The notes beneath the pieces are model-generated. The model searched no databases. It was not told where the DNA came from and saw only the letters and a list, made by a program, of their open reading frames with translations. Positions 17,832 through 26,995 of a stretch of DNA of 64,000 bases are shown in pieces. Source of the DNA: Alphaproteobacteria bacterium (GTDB lineage: Bacteria; Pseudomonadota; Alphaproteobacteria; Micavibrionales; Micavibrionaceae). The stretch covers positions 62,001 to 126,000 of the forward strand of contig JAJRSA010000032.1 in the NCBI GenBank assembly GCA_024279035.1, written 5' to 3'. Within the stretch, counting starts at the first letter, position 1. Each line of letters starts with the position of its first letter. Made by a program: the position numbers and the translations under genes.

Positions 17832-19480
17832 GACACTGCACTCAGCAACCCATTATTCATCCACCGCCCAAACCATGTGGAGAGTTTTTCTTCTATGTTG
17901 TTTTCATTGGCGGGGAGGACAGCATTTATTGCTTCGCCAACAGGAAGGCCTGAAAAGAGGCCAGAGAGGAGGAGATATTCGTGTTCTTCTAGATCTAGTC
18001 TCCACATGTTTTCGTCATGACGATAGAGGGCGAGGTAGCTTGGTTTTTTTTCAGGAGCAGGGAGAGGTGTTATCTTGTCTCGGACATCATTAAAGTAAGC
18101 ATTTACCTGCCATGCGAAGGGGAGGAGAATGAGGGCTTTTCGTCCTTGAAGGGTGGCCTCCATAAATGTTTCTGGGGTGAGGTGGCCTATATCGTCTTGT
18201 GTTAAGGGGGCGCTTTCTTCTGCATGGAAGAGGGCAGAGAGGTGTTTTTCTAGGAGAGAGAGTTCAGCCGAAAATTCATCTTCATGTTTTTTGACAAAGT
18301 CAGGAAAAAGGTGAGGGTAGCGAGAGATATCAAAATGAGAAGAGGGGGTGTCTTCTATATATTGATCAAGCAATCTATTGAAATGTTTTTTCCCGAGATA
18401 GGTTTCTAGGGCAGGATAATTACTTGAGATGGTATCAAAGAGGCGATAGCGATAACCGTGAATATAGACTCCCAACTGATCCGAGGGGGTAAAATCAGGC
18501 TTAGGAACAATCCAGCTTTCTGGTTCTGCTTTATCTGCATCGCCGTCCAATATGGCGTTTTGCATGGTTTGGAGCTGTGCAGTATAGTGTCCCTCATCGT
18601 TGTCCTTATTGCGTCGAAAAGAGGAAAAAGTGGGGAGAATGAGATTTTGGTCTTTCTGCTGTCCCCAATGCCGAGCTTTGCTAACTTCTTCGAGGACAAT
18701 AGGAAAGTCAGGGATTTTATCATCCCATTCCACCATAGTGTTGATCTCTCTGTTGGCTTGTCCAATGATATAGGCATAAAGATGCCAGACCTCGTCTATG
18801 ACGTGATCATCATGCGTGTCCACAATATGTGTGCCTTTATTGGTATGCCCTGCCAGATGAATTTGAGCCACACGCTCTAGAGGGAGCGCATCAATATAGG
18901 TTTTTGGATCCCAACGGTGATTATAACAGCTTACATACACATTATTGGCATCCAGTAACAAGGCACAATCAGCGCCCTCTGCCATGCGCGCTATAAACTC
19001 CCATTCAGGCATGGAAGAGCTGGAAAATTCGAGGTAGGTCGAAGGGTTTTCAAGAACCAAGGGACGGTCTAAAATATCTTGAACACGCTTAATACGGTCA
19101 ATAATATGCGCGAGGGCTTCTTCTGTGTAAGGCACAGGCAAAAGGTCATGTGTGTTTTTGTGCGCGATGCCTGTCCAACAGAGATGATCTGATACCCATG
19201 CAGGGTTAATCTTTTTGATCAGTGTCTTAACTTTTTGGAGATAGTCGGAATTTAAGGGGTCAATCGTTCCAATAGACAACGAGACGCCGTGCATAACGAC
19301 AGGGTAATGCTCTAGAATTTCCTCGAGCATACGCAGAGGATAGCCTGCAACATCAATATAATTTTCAGTAATAATCTCAAACCAGTCAATGTCTGGTTTA
19401 TTGTTCAATATATAGGAATAATGGGGCGGTCTTAAACCCGCCCCATATCCTAATATAGGAAAGTCGAAGTGATTAGTCAT
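17828..19480 (-). CDS. Fused MNIO (DUF692) RiPP-modifying oxidase and DUF2063 partner protein
   Basis: A 550-residue fusion of two proteins that are separate in described bufferin/HvfABC-type loci. Residues 1-270 are a DUF692 multinuclear non-heme iron oxidase (MbnB/BufB/HvfB family): YGAGLRPPHY, VVMHGVSLSIG (His64), WVSDHLCWTG (His99), LENPSTYLEF (Glu144), LLLDANNVYVS (Asp177), HLAGH (His208), DTHDDHV (Asp221, His223) supply the expected iron ligands. Residues 302-395 are DUF2063 (BufC/HvfC), with LGVYIHGYRYRLFDTISSNYPAL, followed by a C-terminal partner domain. Family members oxidise cysteines of a small precursor. The ATG overlaps the precursor stop by 8 bp, so the two are translationally coupled. 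Fold calls are strong; the exact Cys modification is inference. Confidence 0.9.
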   Translation of the reverse strand: MTNHFDFPILGYGAGLRPPHYSYILNNKPDIDWFEIITENYIDVAGYPLRMLEEILEHYPVVMHGVSLSIGTIDPLNSDYLQKVKTLIKKINPAWVSDHLCWTGIAHKNTHDLLPVPYTEEALAHIIDRIKRVQDILDRPLVLENPSTYLEFSSSSMPEWEFIARMAEGADCALLLDANNVYVSCYNHRWDPKTYIDALPLERVAQIHLAGHTNKGTHIVDTHDDHVIDEVWHLYAYIIGQANREINTMVEWDDKIPDFPIVLEEVSKARHWGQQKDQNLILPTFSSFRRNKDNDEGHYTAQLQTMQNAILDGDADKAEPESWIVPKPDFTPSDQLGVYIHGYRYRLFDTISSNYPALETYLGKKHFNRLLDQYIEDTPSSHFDISRYPHLFPDFVKKHEDEFSAELSLLEKHLSALFHAEESAPLTQDDIGHLTPETFMEATLQGRKALILLPFAWQVNAYFNDVRDKITPLPAPEKKPSYLALYRHDENMWRLDLEEHEYLLLSGLFSGLPVGEAINAVLPANENNIEEKLSTWFGRWMNNGLLSAVS

Positions 19481-19757
19481 TCAAGTTTGACCAGTCCCCT
19501 TTTGACTCAGATCCTTTACAGCTATTATCTTTGCACGAATTCGCTTTACAGGAATTGTCCTTGCAGGAGTTATCTTTACAGCTGTTGTCTTTGCAGCTAT
19601 TGCCTTTACAGCTATGCGCTTCTTTTTTCTGGTTACATCCTGAGGCGCTACATGAATTAGCTCCACCAGATCCAGCCATAGCTGAGGCGCTCATTGTTCC
19701 GACAGCAAACAGACCAGCCAGTGCGGCAACGGCTAGATTCTTTTTAGATATACTCAT
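19473..19757 (-). CDS. Bufferin-like Cys-repeat RiPP precursor with signal peptide
   Basis: A 94-residue precursor. Residues 1-28 form a Sec signal peptide (KK, hydrophobic AVAALAGLFAVG, then ASAMA), as found on bufferins. The mature part has nine cysteines (36, 41, 50, 55, 60, 65, 70, 75, 80); from 50 to 80 they occur every five residues in seven (D/G/A)NSCK-type units, and the tail is SESKGDWSNLND. Bufferins and HvfA are copper- or metal-binding RiPPs whose cysteines are modified by MNIO enzymes; HvfA carries EGKCG repeats, whereas here the repeat is basic NSCK. The ribosome site GGAAGGA precedes the ATG and an ECF-type promoter lies upstream. It probably acts in the periplasm; metal and modification are inferred. 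Confidence 0.82.
   Translation of the reverse strand: MSISKKNLAVAALAGLFAVGTMSASAMAGSGGANSCSASGCNQKKEAHSCKGNSCKDNSCKDNSCKDNSCKANSCKDNSCKGSESKGDWSNLND
19518..19612 (-). repeat. 15-bp tandem repeat encoding NSCK units
   Basis: Seven imperfect 15-bp units inside the precursor gene encode Cys50 to Cys80. Wobble positions differ between units (for example AGC/AAT/GAT variants), so the copies are under protein-level selection rather than freshly duplicated. Confidence 0.8.
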
Positions 19758-19816
19758 TGTTTTATCCTTCCTTGGATTATAAAAATAATAAGAGGCTTGT
19801 CCTCTTCATTCCCCTA

Positions 19817-19842
19817 TTCGACACCACTTTATATGAAGTTAC
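19817..19842 (-). promoter_or_regulatory. ECF-sigma (SigF-like) promoter of the bufferin-like locus
   Basis: On the minus strand GTAACT (19842-19837) and CGAA (19820-19817) are separated by exactly 16 bp, about 60 bp upstream of the precursor ATG. As I recall it, Caulobacter SigF-dependent heavy-metal genes, which include bufferin operons, have a GTAACC-N16-CGAA promoter. This matches in both boxes apart from one base. No sigma factor gene is in the window. Confidence 0.5.
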
Positions 19843-19893
19843 AAGTATGATATATTTTTTCACAATGAATTTTAACGCATAAAGGATACATAG

Positions 19894-20859
<966 letters not shown>

Positions 20860-20885
20860 GCGATGACTACAAAAGTCCATCTCCC

Positions 20886-20953
20886 GTCATCCTGAACTTG
20901 TTTCGGGATCTCATGCCTATATTCACCAGATCCTGAAACAAGTTCAGGATGAC
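20886..20953. repeat. Palindromic interspersed repeat, copy 1
   Basis: Two 26-base arms (20886-20911 and 20928-20953), beginning GTCATCCTGAACTTGTTTC, are complementary with one or two mismatches around a 16-base loop. The same arms occur at 62124-62191. It lies between convergent mdh and algL and could end transcription from both sides. Confidence 0.85.
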
Positions 20954-20987
20954 AAAAACGAGGGTGTTTTGAGTTTTTGTAGAGGGT

Positions 20988-22088
20988 CTACTGATTATAG
21001 AGAAGACTTGTATTCCCCCCGACACGACGTAGTTTCGTTGGGGCACGTTTTTCAATCCATTGTTGTGCCTGTGGTGTAGGGAAGCGCGTATTGTATGGCT
21101 CTATCCATGTCAATTGAGAGCTAGAGACATCGCTCCCTTTAATCTGGGGGGCAAGGGCAACGGATTCAAAGTAAGACGGATCATCAAGTCCTTTCAGAGA
21201 TTGAGTGACCAGCTTATGAAAGTACCCTTGACGAAAATCGTAGAGATTGATGTTATTGCGCGCGGCGGTTTCTGCAATCATCACCAGAGGAGTTAAAGAA
21301 AAAAGGTGATATTGGAGCGCTTTCCCTTTGCGCGCCAGTTCAAGAGGGAGAGTCCCATCTGGATTTATTTGCAATGTGGCAAGTTTGAATTGATGGATCC
21401 CCCAGAGGAAAAAATCAGTATCATTAATGGCCACAGAACTTGCTGTTACAGCCCATGCAGCCCAATAAAGATGATTGTTATTCTTGCTTTTGAGAGGACT
21501 ATTATAGGGGTAATCCGCAATGACTTGGGTGGCTAGTTTTCTAAGCCATTTTTCAACGACTTTCTTGCGCCGAGAGTCTAAAAAAGGATCTTGTTTGATT
21601 TGAATATAGGCAGAGGCAACCGTGGCAAGCCCCCACTGACGGATGTTTATGCCCCCTCTGTTGACTGAGTCTGTATAAGAGCCTTGCTTTGCCGCTTGGT
21701 AAAGCCAGTCCAAAGCACATGTCGCATAGGCAGAATTTTGAGCAGGGCTTTTTATATAGCTATTGGAGAAATTAATCAGTCTTTGTTCATATGTGGCAAT
21801 ATTCTTGGTTGCGCGTTTATAAATTTTTTCTGCCACAGGATCTATGGTAGATCGGGTCGGATCGGTTTGATTGTAGACACTATAAAATTCGAGTGTTTTT
21901 GGAGGAACAGAAGAGGGCTCAGGGCAAGATTGAAAGATGTCTTTGGGCTGATTATAGCCATCATCTACATTTTTGACAGGAAGAGGATAGGGCGCTTTTA
22001 TGATATGGAGTGTCTCAGAATAGGCGTGAGGAGGTGAGGTTATAGATAAGAAGAATAATATGCATACAAAGAGGACAATATGCTTCAA
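20988..22088 (-). CDS. algL: Periplasmic alginate lyase AlgL (PL5)
   Basis: A 366-residue PL5 poly-mannuronate lyase, which in Pseudomonas clears stray periplasmic alginate during export. A signal peptide covers about residues 1-25 (ending PPHAYSE). Catalytic-region motifs of PL5 are present: SKNNNHLYWAAWAV (the NNH motif with catalytic Asn and His) and ARKGKALQYHLFSLTPLVMIAE (Arg and Tyr). Length agrees with P. aeruginosa AlgL (367). The only start is TTG at 22088, overlapping the algE stop (TTGA), so translation is probably coupled. It is the last gene of the leftward alginate arm. Confidence 0.92.
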   Translation of the reverse strand: MKHIVLFVCILFFLSITSPPHAYSETLHIIKAPYPLPVKNVDDGYNQPKDIFQSCPEPSSVPPKTLEFYSVYNQTDPTRSTIDPVAEKIYKRATKNIATYEQRLINFSNSYIKSPAQNSAYATCALDWLYQAAKQGSYTDSVNRGGINIRQWGLATVASAYIQIKQDPFLDSRRKKVVEKWLRKLATQVIADYPYNSPLKSKNNNHLYWAAWAVTASSVAINDTDFFLWGIHQFKLATLQINPDGTLPLELARKGKALQYHLFSLTPLVMIAETAARNNINLYDFRQGYFHKLVTQSLKGLDDPSYFESVALAPQIKGSDVSSSQLTWIEPYNTRFPTPQAQQWIEKRAPTKLRRVGGNTSLLYNQ

Positions 22089-23536
22089 AATCTAAACTCT
22101 ATTTCTGCAAGCGCACGAAACGCACTTCTATCATTGCCTGCTGGAGCATAGGCATCTCCAGATCGGAATGTTCCTGCAATCAGTTTAAGGTATGTTTTGT
22201 CTAGAAAATTACTCTTCAGGCCATGCTCTGACATTAATTCACTGCTGTATGTGAGGTCAACCGCTTGACCAAGATAAGAATCTTGTCCTGTTAGTGTGCC
22301 AGTGATCCCTGCACTTCTAAGAGGGGCGTTCTTTTCGTCTAGCCAGTAATTATAATAATTGAGGTTCAATGTACTTGCATCCATCACAGGAAATTTAACA
22401 CCTGTTGAGAGGATGTGGAGGTTTGAGAGTTCTGGTCTAAAGATTTCTCCGTAGTTACGCACAGCTTTGATTTCATCTCGGCGACGACTGGAATTACCAT
22501 GAAGCCCTGTTTGACGGAAAGAGTTATCATCTCCATCGGTTGTATCATCATCTCCTGATCCAAATGCATATCCAAATTTAAGTGTTGGGGAGAGCGGGAT
22601 GTCAAGATCAGCTTCAACACCAGCATCTATCCCCCAGCCAAACACATCTAAGTCATTGACAGCAGAGACAGTTCTTAAATTTTCAGACGGGCCTGCTGTT
22701 GTGGAGAGGCGTCTTTCCTGTCCAAAGACTCCCATGATGTCTGCGCGATAGTGAAAGGCAGATAAATAAGGCGCTACATCTTTGAATTTCCCGCCGTTAC
22801 GGGTCCCTACCCATAGGATGTTGGCATCATTCAAGTCTCTATCGTTCGTTTTTATAAGCTGACCGACTTTTTCATTGTCTGAGTGATCATTCTCATACAT
22901 AAAGCGCGTCTCAAAAAAGTGATTATAGTGATATTGGTGAGAGAATTCTCCAAAAACACGAAATCTGTTTTTATCATCTTCTTGGAAATCATTGCTATTT
23001 GTACGATAGGGGAAAAGATTTTCACCCACAGCTACGAAGCCTTTATTTTCGGTTGTATCAAAAATCACGCGCGCGGCATCAATGTCTCTGTTCCACCACA
23101 GAGTGCGAGACTCTTTGATCCGTTGACGTCCGACTTGAAGAGTGAGAGGCAGAGAGCCAAAAAGATTTTCACGTTTGAGCCAATATTGACGGACTTCTAA
23201 GAAATCCTGATTAAAAAGAATGTCCCCTGTGTCATCTTGTGCGCCAGAGTCTCCTTTAATACGGTACCCACGGACATCAAGAAATCCATCTAGCTCATCA
23301 GAAAATTTATACCCAAGCATGAGACGGGCTTGTGTGGCTAAACTGTCTTCTTTTTCTTCATCTTTCGTTCCCAGATCATCATTTTCTTCGACAATATATT
23401 GGAGATTCACAAGGCCACGAACAGTTAGATTGTCAGATATAGAGCTGAATCTGTTGGACGCGGGATCAGCAAGTGCAGAGGAAGAAATGAGGAGGGTACA
23501 GAGGACAGACAGGGGTATATGTTTTTTAATGACCAT
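22085..23536 (-). CDS. algE: Outer-membrane alginate export porin AlgE
   Basis: A 483-residue outer-membrane beta-barrel through which alginate leaves the cell. A signal peptide ends at about residue 23 (ISSSALADP). The rest is a run of amphipathic strands with acidic loops and ends in the aromatic EIEFRF typical of Bam substrates. The segment LTLQVGRQRIKESRTLWWNRDIDA is the conserved AlgE region. Length is near P. aeruginosa AlgE (490). Its ATG overlaps the algK stop by 11 bp, matching the algK-algE pairing elsewhere. Confidence 0.93.
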   Translation of the reverse strand: MVIKKHIPLSVLCTLLISSSALADPASNRFSSISDNLTVRGLVNLQYIVEENDDLGTKDEEKEDSLATQARLMLGYKFSDELDGFLDVRGYRIKGDSGAQDDTGDILFNQDFLEVRQYWLKRENLFGSLPLTLQVGRQRIKESRTLWWNRDIDAARVIFDTTENKGFVAVGENLFPYRTNSNDFQEDDKNRFRVFGEFSHQYHYNHFFETRFMYENDHSDNEKVGQLIKTNDRDLNDANILWVGTRNGGKFKDVAPYLSAFHYRADIMGVFGQERRLSTTAGPSENLRTVSAVNDLDVFGWGIDAGVEADLDIPLSPTLKFGYAFGSGDDDTTDGDDNSFRQTGLHGNSSRRRDEIKAVRNYGEIFRPELSNLHILSTGVKFPVMDASTLNLNYYNYWLDEKNAPLRSAGITGTLTGQDSYLGQAVDLTYSSELMSEHGLKSNFLDKTYLKLIAGTFRSGDAYAPAGNDRSAFRALAEIEFRF

Positions 23537-24314
23537 GTTTTTGTTTTAATTTGTTTAAATATTTAGTGGCACGCTCAACACCATTGTTGGAGGCTATCTC
23601 GTAATAGTATTTTGCTTTTTGAATGTCAATGGGAACGCCATATCCTTTTTCGTAAATGCGCCCAATATCTACAGAAGCTTTAAGGTAGCCTTGAGCATAG
23701 GCTTTGCTATATAACTCAAGTGCACGCTTATAATTTTGTCCCACCAGTCGACCACGATAAAAAATACGTCCTTGATAGTAAAGCGCACGCTCGTATCCCA
23801 TACTAGCTGATTTCCTATAAAGTTCAACTGCTTTTGATCCATTCTTAGAAACACCATATCCTTCCTCATACATACGTGCGAGTTCAAAGAAAGCTTTAGG
23901 GTCCCCTGTCTCTATGGCGTCTTCAAGATAAGATTTTCCTAAATGGATATGAGCTGTATTTTTTTCTTTTAGAAGCTCACTTCCAATAATAAGCTTTGTG
24001 CGTAATATGGCGCGGCTTAAAGATGGATCATTAGTAGGGTCGTTTTCAAGGAGGGCTTGGTCCAAAAGAGAAAGAGATTTTCTCAAGTCGCGCTGAAGTC
24101 CACCTCTTCCGCGGGCATAGAGCTTCGCAAGTTCAAGATGAGCTTGAGGAATACCTATGTCTGAGAGGGTGTTCCACTGTGCAATGGCTGTGTCGTAGTC
24201 ACCATTTTTATAGGCTTGTTTTGCAAGCTTTAGATCTGTTCCACACCCAGAAAGGAGAAAAGAACACACACAGAGTAAAATACAAGGTAAAATACGGGGG
24301 GCTAGTCTTTTCAC
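23526..24314 (-). CDS. algK: AlgK-like lipoprotein with Sel1/TPR repeats (short)
   Basis: A 262-residue outer-membrane lipoprotein; the lipobox is FLLSGCG with Cys near residue 24. The remainder is Sel1-like repeats: AHLELAKLYARGRGG, AFFELARMYEEGYGV, ALYYQGRIFYRGRLV and ASVDIGRIYEKGYGV. In Pseudomonas AlgK (about 475 residues) scaffolds the periplasmic complex and localises AlgE. This version is little over half that length, so it may lack the C-terminal repeats used for other contacts. It starts with GTG at 24314 after AAAGGATA. The call rests on repeats plus position before algE. Confidence 0.82.
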   Translation of the reverse strand: MKRLAPRILPCILLCVCSFLLSGCGTDLKLAKQAYKNGDYDTAIAQWNTLSDIGIPQAHLELAKLYARGRGGLQRDLRKSLSLLDQALLENDPTNDPSLSRAILRTKLIIGSELLKEKNTAHIHLGKSYLEDAIETGDPKAFFELARMYEEGYGVSKNGSKAVELYRKSASMGYERALYYQGRIFYRGRLVGQNYKRALELYSKAYAQGYLKASVDIGRIYEKGYGVPIDIQKAKYYYEIASNNGVERATKYLNKLKQKHGH

Positions 24315-24339
24315 AAAAATATCCTTTTAATGTTAAGAG

Positions 24340-25767
24340 TTACGCAGAAATTATCTGAGGGTCGCTCTCAAGAGGTTCAGCGTCAGATATGGCTTCTTCT
24401 ACTCTATACTGGATTTCTATCATATATAAATCTTGCTTCCCTGCATTGAGAATTAAATGTGAAGTGGTGTGATCTATATGAAAAATATTTTGTTCTTCAA
24501 TCAAATGTGTTGTGTCTTCAATTTTAAACAAAGCTTTTCCAGATACAATCGTATATGTCTTTGAGGCGTTAGTTGTCGTATGAAGAGGACGTCTATGGCC
24601 GGGTCTAATTACAAGCTCGGATGTAATACAATTGTAGTCTTTGGAGATGATTTTAGTTGATCCCCACTCATACGTACTTTTGTAAGAGGCTTTCAGAGCA
24701 TTTGGATGGGTCTTTTGTAGAGATTTGACCATGGTCTTGATATCATCGCTTTTGTTTTTGTTTGCAACCAAAATGGCATCAGATGTTTCCATGATCACAA
24801 GATCTTGAACACCCACACAGGCAACAAGACGATCTTCCGTTTGAATAAAGCAATCTTTTGCTTTATGGCACACAACATGTCCATCCATAACGTTTCCATC
24901 TGAATCTTTTTCACGTTCTTCCCAGAGGCTATTGAATGTCCCAAGATCTGACCATTGAATGTCACACGGAACAACAGCAACCTGCTGTGCTTTTTCTAAA
25001 ACGGCTGTTTCAAAGGGCTCGGATTTTATACGTGCATAGAGGTCTTTAGAAGGAATTTGCTTGGAGTATCCCTTTTGCATAGATTTTTCAACCAATCTGA
25101 TGCTCTCTTTTGCGTAGGCGTGGTACCCTTTTAAAACCTTTTTGACTTTAAAGAGGTGCATCCCACTGCTCCAGAGATACTCTCCAGAGTCCAGATAGTT
25201 TTGAGCTGTCTCTAAAGGAGGTTTTTCTACAAACTCTTCAACATGAGACACCGTGGAGGACTCAAAGGCAGTTGATTTTTTGATATAGCCAAACCCTGTG
25301 TCAGGGCGAGTTGGTTCAATTCCAAACGTGACAATATAATCTTGCTGTGCAATGCCATAAGCATCTTCAACAGCTTTTTTAAGAGCCTCTTCGTTACCAA
25401 TATAATGATCAGACAAAAGAACCCATGCATAGGCATCCTCTCCAAATGTTTCCCACACATAATGTGTGGCATAGGCAACCGCTGCTGCTGTATTACGTGC
25501 AAGAGGTTCAGTTAAAATATGTTCTGTGAGACCACGGTGAAGAGTCCCAAGCTGTTGCTCTGTCTGAGGCTTCATATCAGCAATGGTGACTGTGACGACA
25601 TTTTCAGGCGGACATCCCAAAATATTTAAAGCGCGTTTTGCTGTTGCTTGTAGGAGCGTATCGTGACCGAGCAATTTTAAAAATTGCTTGGGCATTGTCT
25701 CACGGCTTTTTGGCCAAAGTCTGGTTCCTGATCCTCCACATAGGATGATGGGTATGATTTTTTTCAT
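24340..25767 (-). CDS. algA: Mannose-1-phosphate guanylyltransferase / mannose-6-phosphate isomerase
   Basis: A bifunctional 475-residue type II phosphomannose isomerase/GDP-mannose pyrophosphorylase, providing the first and third steps to GDP-mannose. The nucleotidyltransferase domain begins IILCGGSGTRLWPKSRETMPKQFL and contains FVEKPPLETAQNYL; the C-terminal cupin isomerase domain has GHRRPLHTTTNASKTYTIVSG, whose usual HxH metal pair reads slightly differently here. GAGGAG lies before the ATG, immediately beside four 10-bp tandem repeats. In Pseudomonas algA ends the operon; here it lies between alg44 and algK. Confidence 0.93.
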   Translation of the reverse strand: MKKIIPIILCGGSGTRLWPKSRETMPKQFLKLLGHDTLLQATAKRALNILGCPPENVVTVTIADMKPQTEQQLGTLHRGLTEHILTEPLARNTAAAVAYATHYVWETFGEDAYAWVLLSDHYIGNEEALKKAVEDAYGIAQQDYIVTFGIEPTRPDTGFGYIKKSTAFESSTVSHVEEFVEKPPLETAQNYLDSGEYLWSSGMHLFKVKKVLKGYHAYAKESIRLVEKSMQKGYSKQIPSKDLYARIKSEPFETAVLEKAQQVAVVPCDIQWSDLGTFNSLWEEREKDSDGNVMDGHVVCHKAKDCFIQTEDRLVACVGVQDLVIMETSDAILVANKNKSDDIKTMVKSLQKTHPNALKASYKSTYEWGSTKIISKDYNCITSELVIRPGHRRPLHTTTNASKTYTIVSGKALFKIEDTTHLIEEQNIFHIDHTTSHLILNAGKQDLYMIEIQYRVEEAISDAEPLESDPQIISA

Positions 25768-25780
25768 TTTTACGCTCCTC

Positions 25781-25820
25781 TTTTACTCAGTTTTACTCAG
25801 TTTTACTCAGTTTTACTCAG
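25781..25820. repeat. Four perfect 10-bp tandem repeats before algA
   Basis: TTTTACTCAG is repeated four times without change, with a degenerate fifth copy (TTTTTTACTT) following to 25830. The array starts directly upstream of the algA ribosome site and fills the whole alg44-algA gap. A different copy number would alter spacing or upstream RNA structure. Confidence 0.95.
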
Positions 25821-25836
25821 TTTTTTACTTACTTAA

Positions 25837-26904
25837 TTAATAGACAAAAAATTCTGCATAGACAGGTCGTCCGACCAAGTCTTCTGGAAGATAATCTGTT
25901 GGTTGGACTTTCACGACCAAATCAGGGCTTTTTGTGTCTGTCCCTAAATGTAATACAATGCCCTCGGCTGTAATCTTTTCTCCCGCAATATGCAACTTAA
26001 CATCGTCATGTATGTTAATACGGTGGGCTTCTTTTGCAGGTACATGGACGGTTACCCAAGGCTCTGCATCAATGGGAATGAGGTTAAAGAGAGGCTCGCC
26101 CACGGATCTAAAGACTCTGTCTTGAACATGTTGGTAATCAATATGGCACTCGCAAGGGCTTTTGATTGTCTCAGTCACAGATGTAAATCGTTTCCCCCCA
26201 CCCTCTGTAGAGGAAGACAGGACTCTAAGGTGAAGTTCTCCAATAGGCTCTCCCACAGCCACAGTCTGTGTCTTTTCTGAAACGAGTGATGTGAAAAGAC
26301 CATCTGTAGGTGCTCGGACTGTAATGATTTCGCTTTCTACAACCCCTTGATAAGATTTTATAATAGATGTTTTTTCAAAAATGTTTCCAACGAGAAAGAA
26401 TGTGCCTGCAAGACAGAAAAGAAAGACGATCATCATAGGGATGGCTCTTTTTACAATGTCTTTCTTTGTAATTTTTATTTCTCCCGTGCTCTTTTTTCGT
26501 GCGGGGGAAAAATTGTTACGAGAAACAATATTTATAATATCTCCCTCTGAGGCAATGTTTCCTGAAATATAGGATTGAATAACATTGTTCAAAATAGAGA
26601 TTTGATCTGTGGAGAGTTCAACAAACTTACATCCTAAAAGTTTTTCAGCGAGGGTGTAGTGTTCTACTTCAGCCTTAAAATCAACGACAAGAGAAAATTC
26701 TTCAAAAGGAAGTGTCAAGGAAATCTCGACATCAGCCCCAATACTATAGTGTTGGGACACGTCCAAAAGTCTCACGCCCCCATTAGACAAATCTTTAACG
26801 GCATATTGCTCCCCATCCAAAAAAGCATAAGCTGGAATTTGAATACGCACATGTTGCCTTTGAGCCTCTGACTCATGCACAATTTGAGGGGCTTTTGTTG
26901 TCAT
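25837..26904 (-). CDS. alg44: Alg44, PilZ c-di-GMP receptor of alginate polymerisation
   Basis: A 355-residue inner-membrane protein. The cytoplasmic PilZ domain carries both c-di-GMP motifs, R16QHVR20 (RxxxR) and D38LSNGG43 (DxSxxG). One membrane helix lies at about residues 155-175 (AIPMMIVFLFCLAGTFFLVG), and the C-terminal periplasmic half resembles membrane-fusion proteins (barrel-sandwich with VRAPTDGLFTSLV). It activates Alg8 when c-di-GMP binds. It lies between alg8 and algA, matching its pairing with alg8 in Pseudomonas. Confidence 0.94.
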   Translation of the reverse strand: MTTKAPQIVHESEAQRQHVRIQIPAYAFLDGEQYAVKDLSNGGVRLLDVSQHYSIGADVEISLTLPFEEFSLVVDFKAEVEHYTLAEKLLGCKFVELSTDQISILNNVIQSYISGNIASEGDIINIVSRNNFSPARKKSTGEIKITKKDIVKRAIPMMIVFLFCLAGTFFLVGNIFEKTSIIKSYQGVVESEIITVRAPTDGLFTSLVSEKTQTVAVGEPIGELHLRVLSSSTEGGGKRFTSVTETIKSPCECHIDYQHVQDRVFRSVGEPLFNLIPIDAEPWVTVHVPAKEAHRINIHDDVKLHIAGEKITAEGIVLHLGTDTKSPDLVVKVQPTDYLPEDLVGRPVYAEFFVY

Positions 26905-26995
26905 TGAAAGAACCTTGTCTTATATTAAGTCTGTTATTTTGTAGTTGTGTATTTAATAACATTATTAATGCTCAAAATACAAGAAAAAAATGACA

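Noticed and set aside
19518-19612. CRISPR-like array suggested by regular repeats
   Set aside because: The 15-bp units have no spacers and encode an in-frame Cys repeat in a secreted precursor.
25781-25830. Possible CRISPR or iteron array before algA
   Set aside because: Units are only 10 bp, have no spacers, and there is no replication gene nearby.
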